58,807 bases of DNA from an uncultured bacterium (lineage in GTDB: Bacteria; Actinomycetota; Coriobacteriia; Coriobacteriales; Coriobacteriaceae): the NCBI GenBank assembly GCA_905215445.1, contig CAJMPZ010000005.1:1-58807 (forward strand), written 5' to 3'. The notes under the pieces were generated by a model, which saw nothing but the letters and a program-made list of their open reading frames with translations, had not been told where the DNA came from and ran no database searches. A program made the position numbers and the translations under genes. Below are positions 35,281 through 43,928 of the stretch, one piece after another. Each line of letters starts with the position of its first letter. Within the stretch, counting starts at the first letter, position 1.

Positions 35281-36240
35281 TTAGCCGCAAAAGCGGGCAG
35301 CGGGCGCAAGCGGCTGCTCGCGAAAGACGCGCTCGACAGCAGCGCGGTATTCATCGACCTTTTTGGTCTTGCGAACGAGCTTGTGAACGGTCGCGGGATC
35401 GGCGAAGGCGCATTTGGCGTAGAACCACCACTCTTTCATGCGAAAGACCGCGTTGCCCCCAATCTCGTCCGCATAAGCCGCAAACAGCATGTCGTGGAAG
35501 CGTTGCAGCTCAGCGGCGGTGGCGGCAGGGCCGCCCTTAACCATGCGAGCCAGCGCGGGATTCGCAAGCAAGCCGCGCCCCAACATTACGTGGCGTGTTC
35601 CGGGATAGGCTTCCACCAGCGCATCCATGTCCTCAAGATCAAAAATATCGCCGTTGTATGCCACAGGAAACGGTGCCCGCTCCAGCGTCTCGCCGTAAAA
35701 CTCTTTGCGCGGCGAGCCCGTATAACGGTCCTTTTGCACGCGCGGGTGCACAATCAGCTCTGCTAACGGCATGCGACAGTAGAGGTCGAGCACGCGCTTG
35801 TACTCGTCGTCGCTTTCCAACCCCAACCTGGTCTTGACCGACACCGGCAAGGGCGAGCGGTCGCACACGTCGCTCAAGAACACCTCGAGCCCATCCAGGT
35901 TGCGCAGAAAGCCCGAACCCTTGCCTTTGGCAACAACCGTACCCGAGGGGCAGCCAAGGTTGAGATTGACCTCGCGGTACCCCATCTCGGCGAGCACCTG
36001 CGCCGCCCACACAAACTCGTCCGCATTCTTGGACATCAGCTGAGGTACTACGTTAAGCCCCTGGTTATTGGCAGGATCGACCTCTTTAAACGCCTTGCCA
36101 CCAAAGCGGTTGCCCACCCGCGGCGGCGGCAAAAACGGCGTGTAATAACAATCGAGCGCGCCAAAGCACTCCGCATGCACGCGACGGAACACATGCCCGG
36201 TAATCCCCTCCATGGGGGCCAGCGATAAATTCATCAACAT
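35281..36240 (-). CDS. dus: tRNA-dihydrouridine synthase family protein
   Basis: The 319-residue protein shows the Dus signature: SLAPMEGITGHVFR at the N-terminus (FMN site), VNLNLGCPSG with catalytic Cys97, KTRLGLESDDE, LIVHPRVQKDRYTG and VMLGRGLLANP. It reduces specific uridines in tRNA to dihydrouridine using FMN and NADPH. Two in-frame ATGs lie at the start (36240 and 36234). The gene is convergent with the sirtuin operon. The subtype cannot be told by reading. Confidence 0.9.
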   Translation of the reverse strand: MLMNLSLAPMEGITGHVFRRVHAECFGALDCYYTPFLPPPRVGNRFGGKAFKEVDPANNQGLNVVPQLMSKNADEFVWAAQVLAEMGYREVNLNLGCPSGTVVAKGKGSGFLRNLDGLEVFLSDVCDRSPLPVSVKTRLGLESDDEYKRVLDLYCRMPLAELIVHPRVQKDRYTGSPRKEFYGETLERAPFPVAYNGDIFDLEDMDALVEAYPGTRHVMLGRGLLANPALARMVKGGPAATAAELQRFHDMLFAAYADEIGGNAVFRMKEWWFYAKCAFADPATVHKLVRKTKKVDEYRAAVERVFREQPLAPAARFCG

Positions 36241-36255
36241 CCACTCTCAAATCAA

Positions 36256-36284
36256 TGTGACAAAGGGACAGTCCCTTTGTCACA
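36256..36284. repeat. REP-like palindrome, copy 4
   Basis: Perfect arms TGTGACAAAGGGA/TCCCTTTGTCACA around CAG. A stop codon of the LysR-like remnant (36280-36282) lies inside its right arm. Confidence 0.85.
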
Positions 36285-36369
36285 TCCCATTCAAGCGGTT
36301 CAGGAACTCTTCGCAGGCGCGAGAACGCAGGCGATATTTTTTCCACACCAGATACGATGCAATGGTGAA
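36280..36369 (-). pseudogene. C-terminal remnant of a LysR-type effector domain
   Basis: Twenty-nine codons read FTIASYLVWKKYRLRSRACE and end FLNRLNGM-stop. The pattern (hydrophobic strand, W-K-K, then SRACEEFL helix) resembles the last 30 residues of LysR substrate-binding domains. It is bounded exactly by two REP-type palindromes, and the stop falls inside one. No other part of the gene remains. Confidence 0.4.
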
Positions 36370-36396
36370 GGGGCAAAAGGGCAGTCCCTTTGCCCC
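36370..36396. repeat. REP-like palindrome, copy 5 (variant)
   Basis: GGGGCAAAAGGGCAGTCCCTTTGCCCC: the same core as the other copies but with GGGGC/GCCCC ends replacing GTGAC/GTCAC, a compensated change that keeps the stem. A mosaic AAGTGCCGG module follows. Confidence 0.75.
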
Positions 36397-36450
36397 AAGT
36401 GCCGGCTACCGGACGCAAGCTAGTTGCCGTTCGCGAACGCCGCCCATATT

Positions 36451-36636
36451 TCGAGGTCTAATACTTTTCCCGAGAAGTGAACGGCTGTATTTGGACTCCC
36501 GAAGCATTGACATTTTTAGGCGTCAAAACCGCAGGATTTGACTGGCAAAACCGCAGGAAATTGTACGCCAAAAGTGTCGATGCTTCGGGAGTCCGTTTTC
36601 ACTCGTTCACTTCTCGGGAAAAGTATTAGACCTCGA
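36451..36636. mobile_element. 186-bp MITE-like element with perfect 33-bp ends
   Basis: The outer 33 bases (36451-36483) and the last 33 (36604-36636) are exact reverse complements. Further in, GGACTCCCGAAGCATTGACA pairs with TGTCGATGCTTCGGGAGTCC (one mismatch), so nearly the whole element folds on itself. The centre carries CAAAACCGCAGGA twice as a direct repeat. There is no frame of note and no clear target duplication. It looks like a non-autonomous inverted-repeat element. Confidence 0.65.
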
Positions 36637-36651
36637 TTCCGCAGTCCCCGA

Positions 36652-36680
36652 TGTGACAAAGGAACAGTCCATTTGTCACA
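36652..36680. repeat. REP-like palindrome, copy 6 (degenerate)
   Basis: TGTGACAAAGGAA-CAG-TCCATTTGTCACA, two substitutions from the consensus core. It lies just right of the MITE-like element, in an otherwise geneless 530-base region (36241-36772). Confidence 0.75.
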
Positions 36681-36772
36681 TTCAGAATTGACCCCCCCCC
36701 GCAATAGCTCATCGATGGCGGGATTCTCTATACTGAGTCACATATGACGGTATCGCGCCAAAGGAGAACACC

Positions 36773-37300
36773 GTGACCACGTCGCAGATATCCCTGCTCG
36801 CGCTCATCTTGGTTGGGGGCATCGGCATCCTGCTTATCGGAGTGAGCGCGCTCATGAAGGCCGCCGCCCGCAAGAAAGCCAAGGCCTGTACCGCCGTGAC
36901 CATGGGGACGGTCATCGACCATCGCTTTATGGGTGAAGGCAGAATGAATCCCGTTTTGGAATACACCGTCGACGGCACGCAATACCGCGCGAAAAAACAA
37001 TTCCGTGGCATAAAGACCAAAAGCTTGTCGGGACTCCCCATCCGCACGCAAGCCACCGACTACGAAGACGCCAAGGGCTGGCTGCACGTGCAGACAGGCC
37101 CCATCGCCCGCCTAGGCACCCTCGCGGAGCAGCTTTGGCCCCTCGGTAGCCAAATGACCGTGTACTACAACCCCAGCAACCCAGACAAAAGCTATGTCGA
37201 ACGCCCCATCGTGGGCAACTTTGCCACACTGATGTTTAACATCGCAGGCTTCTTGCTCATCGCGATGAGCATCTTGCTCTATGTTCTTATCCAGCGCTAG
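36773..37300 (+). CDS. DUF3592-type membrane protein
   Basis: The start is GTG behind AAAGGAG, giving 175 residues. A membrane helix (about 7-28) precedes a soluble beta-rich domain with the DUF3592 pattern (GTVIDHRFMGEG, PVLEYTVDGTQYRAKKQFRG, and GSQMTVYYNPSNPDKSYVE), then a second helix (about 150-172). DUF3592 proteins are of unknown function. It is followed by another membrane-protein gene 63 bases downstream, probably in one operon. Confidence 0.82.
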   Translation: MTTSQISLLALILVGGIGILLIGVSALMKAAARKKAKACTAVTMGTVIDHRFMGEGRMNPVLEYTVDGTQYRAKKQFRGIKTKSLSGLPIRTQATDYEDAKGWLHVQTGPIARLGTLAEQLWPLGSQMTVYYNPSNPDKSYVERPIVGNFATLMFNIAGFLLIAMSILLYVLIQR

Positions 37301-37363
37301 CTCAAACTGATGCGCCCCGCGCCCCATGCGCCGCAACGACCGTTACGACACCAAGGATCAGCC

Positions 37364-38497
37364 ATGGCAACACTTTCCGAACAAGAACGTAAGCGCATCC
37401 AGCGATACTGCATCTGTCCCAAGGTTGCCGGCGCGGCGCTTGCCATGGCATTCGTGCTGCCCTTATTGATTATTCCTTTCGAAATGATCGACGACATCGT
37501 CTTCCATCACGAAGGCTTCCAAGAGACGGGCATGATGACCGCCTTGGTGCTCACCGCCATCGAGCTCGTCATATTCTGCTACTGTGCCCTCGCGCCGCGT
37601 TTTGGCATGCGCGGCAAGCAGTGGAAGGAAATGCAGAACCGGCTCGCCATCGAGCAGAGCGAGAAAGACCGCTCGGCACAAATCGCAGGCGTTGTTGGCA
37701 CGCAGGCCGCCGCACGCCTGCTCAAGAACAGCGACAACGAGACCGCACGCAACCTGGGCGGCGCGGCAGAAGTCGCCGCTGCCGTAGGCGCCGTCGCCAC
37801 CGCGGCAGACGTGCTTGCCGAAAGCTTCGCCAACGCAAGGGCCATGGCAGAGGCCTGTGGCGTGCCTGTCCCCCGTGCAAAGAAGTGGGTCGTCGCGCTT
37901 GTGGCGCTGCCCCTCGCGATCGTGTGCGGTGCCTATATCCCGCAGCTGGCGCAGGGAAACATCGAGATGCAGGAGAACGCCGCGGCCGCGGCCGAGCAAA
38001 TTGCCATCGCCCGCAAGACGCTAGGACCCGCATGCGAGTACGTGTCCGCCGATGACCCTTACGAGCGATATCAAGATTACGGCTATCACGTCCGCGGCTA
38101 CCTTCACGACGGCGACTCCGATACCCAGAAGACCTATACGTACCTGGATTTCGACAACAAGGGAACGCTCAAGGAAGTGAGTTACATAGCAGAGATCGAC
38201 CCCGACGCGAGCCTTGAGGACAACCTCGCCCGCATCGAGCTCGACTTGGACGAACTTTCCTCTGTCGTCCAAACCGTAGACGTCAAGACCGTGAGTCCCG
38301 AGCTCCTAGCACCGCAAAAGCTCCCCGAAGAGTTTAGGCAGGCTTTTTTGAACGGTTCGCTCTACGAGAGAATCTCCATCAGGACGAGTGACAACCCCAT
38401 CAAAACGTACTATTCGTTTGACACGGATCCCGAGGATGAATTTGACGAGTACACCCATCCAAGCATCCGTATCACATTGATGGGCAAAACGAGCTAG
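37364..38497 (+). CDS. Hypothetical membrane protein
   Basis: From the ATG after AAGGAT the product is 377 residues. I do not recognise the family. Hydrophobic helices are visible at about 20-40, 58-80 and 187-205. Between the second and third lies an alanine-rich helical segment (about 105-170) likely to be a cytoplasmic coiled or amphipathic region. The C-terminal 170 residues look like a soluble extracytoplasmic domain with many Asp/Tyr (YTYLDFDNKGTLKEVSYI). It is co-directional with the DUF3592 gene. Confidence 0.6.
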   Translation: MATLSEQERKRIQRYCICPKVAGAALAMAFVLPLLIIPFEMIDDIVFHHEGFQETGMMTALVLTAIELVIFCYCALAPRFGMRGKQWKEMQNRLAIEQSEKDRSAQIAGVVGTQAAARLLKNSDNETARNLGGAAEVAAAVGAVATAADVLAESFANARAMAEACGVPVPRAKKWVVALVALPLAIVCGAYIPQLAQGNIEMQENAAAAAEQIAIARKTLGPACEYVSADDPYERYQDYGYHVRGYLHDGDSDTQKTYTYLDFDNKGTLKEVSYIAEIDPDASLEDNLARIELDLDELSSVVQTVDVKTVSPELLAPQKLPEEFRQAFLNGSLYERISIRTSDNPIKTYYSFDTDPEDEFDEYTHPSIRITLMGKTS

Positions 38498-38505
38498 CCA
38501 CCCAA

Positions 38506-38534
38506 TGTGACAAAGGGACTGTCCCTTTGTCACA
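38506..38534. repeat. REP-like palindrome, copy 7
   Basis: Perfect consensus palindrome. It fills the gap between two convergent stop codons and ends one base before the ABC/FtsX stop (38535). Confidence 0.85.
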
Positions 38535-41500
38535 TTATTCGGAGCGCAGGGCTTCCACGGGGTCTTTTTTGGATGCGCTGCGGGCAGGCAGTAGACCGGC
38601 AACGACCGTCAGCAGCACCGAAATTGCAATGAGCACCAACGCATCCTGCACGGGCAGACTCATTAGGTTGGGGACCTGTTTGGCCGCAAGCGCCCAGGCA
38701 TTGACCGGGAAGCTCACGGCCACCACGACGACAATAGCAAAGACGCCGGCAATGAGGCCCTCGATACATGTCTCGGCATTGAATACGTTTGCCACGTTGC
38801 GCTTCGACGCGCCGATCGCGCGCAGGATGCCAATCTCCTTTTTGCGCTCCAGTACGCTGATGTAGGTGATGATGCCGATCATGATGGAGCTCACCACCAG
38901 GCTGATGCTCACAAATGCGATGAGCACCAAGCTGATGGTGTTCACGATATCGGTCACCGAACCCATGATGATGCCCATGTAGTCTGTGTACGTAATTGCC
39001 CGATCATCGTGGCCAGCGGCTTTGACCTGCTTGTTGTACGCATCGATGTGATCGAGCACGCGCTCCTTGGCCTCAAAGTCGCGCGGGAAAATCTTAACCG
39101 AGATGGGGTCCGCCTCATCCGCATAGCCCAACGTGGTCAGATTGTTGTCGTAGGTGAGCTTCGAAGCCTTGGCATAGCTCATCATGAGCGAACTCAGGTC
39201 CTCGGCATCCATGTTGAAATGGATAGCACGAGCAAAGGCGCTCGCATCCACACGCATAGCGCTCGCCAGGTTGGCAAAACTCGAAGACATCTGCGTCGCC
39301 ATCTGGCCCATGAGCCCCGCCGCGCCCGCCTTGAGCTGGGATGATACCGTCGACGCAATCTGATTGCTGATCGACTTCATCACCTGATCCATAGCCTGCT
39401 GCAGATACGGAGCCAGCTGTTTTTGCACATAGTCGGTCATCGCCTGCTGGAGACGCTCTGCCAGGGCATCGCCGCCGAGCGCCTTCAATTGAGCCAGGCA
39501 TTGCTGCGCCGCGGCATCATGCTCAAGATACGTCGAGAATGCGGCAGCGAGCCTTGATGCGTCCTTAAGATCTTCGGACGACAGTGCCTTAAACTGATCA
39601 GACTGCAAAAAGCCCTCAAACAGCTGGTTGGCAAGCGTTCCCACCTGCTGCATTTGCTCGGGCGTGAGCTCCAGACCGTCAAAGACGCCCGAGAAATCTG
39701 GAGCCGGCGCTTTGGCCATGATGTCGCTGAAGTCGATATCCTTGCCTACGCCCGAAAGGTCAATATCCAACCCGGACAAATCAAGACCCGACAGGTCCAT
39801 ACCGCCGGCTGCACCCGAGAGCACAGATGTATCGAACGAAAACGCACTCTTCAGCGCCGCCTCGTCCACACTAAACATGCTGCCCAGATCCACGCCTTGC
39901 TTGGCCTCGCCCTGCAGTTCATCGAAAGTTTTGCCCGTAAAGACATCCGTCTCGGGGTGGGCAAGCTGCTCCTGCACGATCTGCGAATCGGCAGCGCGCT
40001 CCATAAGCTGGCGAGTCAGCGCATGCGTGTAGGCAATGCCCGGGGTCAATGCGCTCGCGTTGGCCGTCTCGTTAGGTCGCACCACGCCCACGATGCGCAC
40101 GTCAATACCGTCGGCAACCTTGGCCGTCATAAAGTCGGCATCGCCAGACATGTCAGTCCACATGCCGGTCTCTTCGTTTTTGCGATAGGCATCGGCCGGC
40201 GACAACACCTTAAACGTGGTAGACAGCGCATCGTCGTAGGTAAAGTCGGTGCCGGTCTCGGGCGTTTCGACCCCACCGTCAGCCGTCATAGCGCTGTTTA
40301 CCAGATCGTTGAGCTCATCGATATCCAGCGCACCGATGCTATAGAGCGTATAGTCGCCCACCGTGCCGCGGCTCGAAAGCACCATCACGGCTTCGTTAGC
40401 AGACGTGGGCCAATGACCGGCGACGACATCGTACTGGCTGTCGAGCAGGCTCTGGTCGTCAATCATCTCGTTAAAGACCGAGGTTCCCATGGATTCCATG
40501 CTCACTGTTGCCGCCGAGCTCGCGCCTCCGCTCATGGCCTCGGTCATGGCGTTGGGCACCAGCCGGACAGGCTTCTCATCGCCCTTGCCGGCACGATAGA
40601 CAACCGGCGATACACCGTAGCCGTACTGAATGGCGTTGACCTCTTTATCGATGCCGTCGCCACCGGCATCGAGCCATGCCTTAAAGCTCGTCATGTCGTT
40701 GGACTTAACGCTCGCAAACATATCCTTTACGGCCGTGACCACAGGAATCTTATCGGTTCCCTTAGCCTTGCCGCCGGCACTGTCGTCGGACGAATCCACG
40801 TTTTCAGGCGAGTCATCATCCGTGCCCCCCTGTCCGCCCATCATAGACGACAGGTCGTAATCTTGTTTGGAAATCGTAAGCGGGTAGCTTGAGAGCGTGT
40901 CCTCCTCGACCTTTTTGATGTAGCCGTTTACGCCGTTGGAGAGCGCCAGAATCGCCGCGATGCCAATAATGCCAATCGAACCTGCAAAGGCAGTCATGGC
41001 CGTACGGCCCTTCTTGGTCATGAGGTTTCGGGCAGAAAGCCCCAGCGCCGTCATAAAGCTCATCGAGGTTTTGCGCGTGGGTTTTGCCTCGCGATGTGCG
41101 ACCGTGGCCACATCAAAGGGGTCGGAATCGTCGGTGACCTTGCCGTCCGCCAGGCTGACGATGCGCGTGGCGTACTGGTACGCCAGCTCGGGATTGTGCG
41201 TGACCATGATGACCAGACGATCGCGCGCAACGTCCTTGAGCAAATCCATAACCTGCACGGACGTCGTTGAATCCAAGGCGCCGGTCGGCTCGTCAGCCAG
41301 CACAATCTCGGGGTCGTTGATCAAGGCGCGGGCAATGGCCACGCGCTGCATCTGCCCGCCCGAAAGCTGGTTCGGGCGTTTGTCAACGTGCTCGCCCAGA
41401 CCAACCGTCTCGAGCGCCTTACGCGCACGCTGGCGGCGCTCGGCATGTCCCACGCCCGTGAGCGTAAGCGCCAGCTCCACGTTTTCCAAAATGCTCTGGT

Positions 41501-41789
41501 GCGGAATGAGGTTGTAGCTCTGGAACACAAAGCCGATGCGATTATTGCGATAGGCATCCCAATCGCGGTCGTTGAAGTCCTTGGTCGAGATGCCATCGAT
41601 CAGCAGGTCGCCAGAATCGAAATGGTCGAGTCCACCAATGACGTTGAGCATCGTAGTTTTACCCGAACCCGAGGGACCCAGGATGGCTACAAACTCGTTA
41701 TCGCGAAAAGACAGGCTTACGCTGTCGAGCGCTACCTGCGTAAACGACTGCGTAACGTACCTTTTGCAAATAACTCTGAGATCCAGCAT
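38535..41789 (-). CDS. ABC transporter, fused ATPase and FtsX-like permease
   Basis: Start set at the ATG of MLDLRVICKR (GAGAGG upstream), giving 1084 residues. The N-terminal ATPase (about 1-225) has Walker A GPSGSGKTT (38-46), LSGGQMQRV and VLADEPTGALD. It is fused to a MacB-like permease: helix 1 near 265-285, a roughly 600-residue extracytoplasmic region and three C-terminal helices. The external part is acidic and contains a repetitive LSGLDLSGLDIDLSG stretch and Gln-rich helices. Such proteins work on the cell envelope or in peptide export or resistance. The family is often regulated by envelope stress; no regulator is adjacent. Confidence 0.9.
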   Translation of the reverse strand: MLDLRVICKRYVTQSFTQVALDSVSLSFRDNEFVAILGPSGSGKTTMLNVIGGLDHFDSGDLLIDGISTKDFNDRDWDAYRNNRIGFVFQSYNLIPHQSILENVELALTLTGVGHAERRQRARKALETVGLGEHVDKRPNQLSGGQMQRVAIARALINDPEIVLADEPTGALDSTTSVQVMDLLKDVARDRLVIMVTHNPELAYQYATRIVSLADGKVTDDSDPFDVATVAHREAKPTRKTSMSFMTALGLSARNLMTKKGRTAMTAFAGSIGIIGIAAILALSNGVNGYIKKVEEDTLSSYPLTISKQDYDLSSMMGGQGGTDDDSPENVDSSDDSAGGKAKGTDKIPVVTAVKDMFASVKSNDMTSFKAWLDAGGDGIDKEVNAIQYGYGVSPVVYRAGKGDEKPVRLVPNAMTEAMSGGASSAATVSMESMGTSVFNEMIDDQSLLDSQYDVVAGHWPTSANEAVMVLSSRGTVGDYTLYSIGALDIDELNDLVNSAMTADGGVETPETGTDFTYDDALSTTFKVLSPADAYRKNEETGMWTDMSGDADFMTAKVADGIDVRIVGVVRPNETANASALTPGIAYTHALTRQLMERAADSQIVQEQLAHPETDVFTGKTFDELQGEAKQGVDLGSMFSVDEAALKSAFSFDTSVLSGAAGGMDLSGLDLSGLDIDLSGVGKDIDFSDIMAKAPAPDFSGVFDGLELTPEQMQQVGTLANQLFEGFLQSDQFKALSSEDLKDASRLAAAFSTYLEHDAAAQQCLAQLKALGGDALAERLQQAMTDYVQKQLAPYLQQAMDQVMKSISNQIASTVSSQLKAGAAGLMGQMATQMSSSFANLASAMRVDASAFARAIHFNMDAEDLSSLMMSYAKASKLTYDNNLTTLGYADEADPISVKIFPRDFEAKERVLDHIDAYNKQVKAAGHDDRAITYTDYMGIIMGSVTDIVNTISLVLIAFVSISLVVSSIMIGIITYISVLERKKEIGILRAIGASKRNVANVFNAETCIEGLIAGVFAIVVVVAVSFPVNAWALAAKQVPNLMSLPVQDALVLIAISVLLTVVAGLLPARSASKKDPVEALRSE

Positions 41790-41916
41790 GGACGGCAACC
41801 TCTCTCGCGCGGGCGCGCTCGCCCGCTCCCCCGCCGTTCACGTTCGGCGCGTTTGTCCTACTCTATCCTCATTTTTGGCCGATACCAGTGAGGAATGTAA
41901 CGAACCGCGCCAAAAA

Positions 41917-42000
41917 ACGAACGGGACAGCACGCCGCATGGCGCACCATCCCGCATATAACATCCCCGATGCGACAAAGAGGCTGTCACTTTGTCACATT
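41917..42000. repeat. Composite hairpin + REP element, copy A
   Basis: ACGAACGGGACAGCACGCC, GCATGGCGCACCATCCCG forms an imperfect hairpin, followed by about ten bases and a diverged REP palindrome (41970-41998). The arrangement matches 47886-47968 along its whole length. It lies just after the stop codon of the CoA-disulfide-reductase-like gene. Confidence 0.8.
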
Positions 42001-42010
42001 CCAATGCGCG

Positions 42011-43702
42011 CTACTTTTCGAGCCCGCACGGCATAACGTTAGCGCTGCCGCGGCGAGCCTCAGTCACGGCTGCAAAGAAGCGATAGCCGCCCGAGAAGTT
42101 AAAGCACTCAAAGCCATGCTGCGCCAAAATGCGGCAAGCAATGTAGCTGCGAATGCCGCTCTGGCAAATCACGTAGACCGGCTTGGCCCGGTCGAGCTCG
42201 CTCAGGCGATTGCGCAGATCATCGACGGGAATGTTTACGAAACCATCGATATGCCCGCGCTCATACTCCCCTTCCGTACGAACATCGAGCAGCTGCACGC
42301 TGCCATCGCGTGGCAAGTTGGGCTCATCCTCCCAATGCCACTGCGCCAGTATGCCGCGATTGAGGTTCTCGATCATAAAGCCCGCCATATTGACGGGATC
42401 CTTCGCCGATGAATACGGCGGCGCGTATGCTAGGTCCAAATCCTTAAGCCTATCGCCGCGCATGCCTGCCTGGATGGCAGTCGCCAGAACGTCGATACGC
42501 TTGTCCACACCATCGATGCCCACGATTTGCGCACCCAGCAGGCGCAATCCCTGCTTCTCGAAGACAACCTTCATGGTCATGGGCGTTGCACCCGGATAAT
42601 AACCCGCATGCGAACCGGGCGACAGGACCACGCTGTCGCAGTCAATTCCCGCCGCGTGTGCCGCCTTTTCGGATAGTCCCGTGCTTGCCGCCGTCAAGTC
42701 GAATACCTTGATAACCGATGAGCCCAACGATCCGAGGTAGCAGCTGTCCATGCCGGCTATGACATCGGCGACGACACGCCCCTGCTTGTTGGCGGGGCCG
42801 GCGAGCGAAATGACCGCGTCCTCGCCGGTCACCTGATGCGTGACCTGCACGGCATCGCCCACGGCATACACGTCGGCAGCAGAGGTCTCCATGCGGTCGT
42901 TGACCACAATAGCCCCCTTGATGCCCAGTTCGAGCCCCGCCTCTTGCGCCAGATGGCTCTCAGGTGCCACGCCAATGGCAAGCAGCACCATATCGGCTCC
43001 GATAGGGTCATCGCCCGCAACATGGGTGACAACGCGGCCATCAACTTCCTCAAAACCTGTCACATCGGCCTTGAGGCGCAGATCGATACCGTGCTCACGC
43101 ACCTCGGTATGCAAAAGGGTCGCCATGTCGTAATCCAGGTTGTTCATAAGCTGGACGGGACGCTGCAGAAGGGTCACCTGGAGCCCCAGCTCGCACAGAT
43201 TCTCCGCCGTCTCGACGCCAATGAAGCCGCCGCCGATCACGACGGCACTGCTCGGTCGCCGCTCTCGAACATAGCTGTGAATACGCAGCGTGTCCTCAAC
43301 GGTGCGTAGGCTAAAGATTTTATCCGAGTCGATGCCCGGCAACGCAGGGCGGATCGGCTTTGCACCCGGCGACAGGATGAGCTTGTCATACGTCTCGACA
43401 AATTCCTCGCCCGTCAGCATATTGCGAACCTCGACCGTATGCGAATCGGGATGGATGGCAAACACCTCGTGACTCGTCTTGACCGCAATGCGAAAGCGAT
43501 CCCAAAAGCCCTTGGGAGACTGCAGCGTCAATGCGCTCTCTTCTTCTATCACGCCGCCAATGTAGTACGGAAGCCCACAATTGGCATACGATACAAAACC
43601 CGTGCGCTCAAAGATGACAATTTGGGCCTGCTCGTCGAGTCTGCGCAAACGTGCCGCCGCCGATGCGCCGCCCGCGACGCCTCCAACGATAACCACCTTC
43701 AT
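42011..43702 (-). CDS. CoA-disulfide reductase-like flavoprotein with rhodanese domain
   Basis: The 563-residue product has an FAD-binding GVAGGASAAARLRRLDE start (8-24), active-site Cys42 in SYANCGLPYY, an NAD-binding GGGFIGVETAENL segment near 160 and an FAD-binding AADVYAVGDAV. The last 95 residues are a rhodanese domain with active Cys in VICQSGIRSY (near 521). This CoADR-RHD type reduces CoA disulfides or per/polysulfides, linking thiol redox and sulfur metabolism. It starts two bases after the stop of a half-rhodanese frame. Confidence 0.93.
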   Translation of the reverse strand: MKVVIVGGVAGGASAAARLRRLDEQAQIVIFERTGFVSYANCGLPYYIGGVIEEESALTLQSPKGFWDRFRIAVKTSHEVFAIHPDSHTVEVRNMLTGEEFVETYDKLILSPGAKPIRPALPGIDSDKIFSLRTVEDTLRIHSYVRERRPSSAVVIGGGFIGVETAENLCELGLQVTLLQRPVQLMNNLDYDMATLLHTEVREHGIDLRLKADVTGFEEVDGRVVTHVAGDDPIGADMVLLAIGVAPESHLAQEAGLELGIKGAIVVNDRMETSAADVYAVGDAVQVTHQVTGEDAVISLAGPANKQGRVVADVIAGMDSCYLGSLGSSVIKVFDLTAASTGLSEKAAHAAGIDCDSVVLSPGSHAGYYPGATPMTMKVVFEKQGLRLLGAQIVGIDGVDKRIDVLATAIQAGMRGDRLKDLDLAYAPPYSSAKDPVNMAGFMIENLNRGILAQWHWEDEPNLPRDGSVQLLDVRTEGEYERGHIDGFVNIPVDDLRNRLSELDRAKPVYVICQSGIRSYIACRILAQHGFECFNFSGGYRFFAAVTEARRGSANVMPCGLEK

Positions 43703-43704
43703 AG

Positions 43705-43857
43705 CTAACGCACCACCTTTCCCGTGTAGCCGCTTATGCCGCCGATATTCTTGACACTGCCATACCCAGAACGCTTAAGAAAACTCACAGCTTGGTTGCT
43801 TCGCGCACCGCTCGGGCAATGCACGAAAAGCTGCGTGCCCTTTCGACGTATACCCAT
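43705..43857 (-). pseudogene. Truncated rhodanese gene (C-terminal half)
   Basis: A 50-codon frame from ATG to TAG encodes only the second half of a rhodanese domain: LFVHCPSGARSNQAV with the active-site Cys14, then GYGSVKNIGGISGYTG. A complete single rhodanese has about 100 residues, so the N-terminal half is missing; the sequence just upstream is the terminator of the TlpA gene. GGGGTA before the ATG could still allow expression. It directly precedes the CoADR-RHD gene. Confidence 0.65.
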
Positions 43858-43873
43858 GATGCTACCCCGAAGC

Positions 43874-43903
43874 AGAAAAAAGAGTCGCTGTTTCCAGCGA
43901 CTC
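43874..43903 (-). terminator. Intrinsic terminator of the redox operon
   Basis: On the minus strand GAGTCGCTG-GAAA-CAGCGACTC is followed by TTTTTT. It lies 26 bases past the TlpA stop codon, a textbook terminator. Confidence 0.92.
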
Positions 43904-43928
43904 CCCTTCAGTTGTCTGTCCCACGGAC

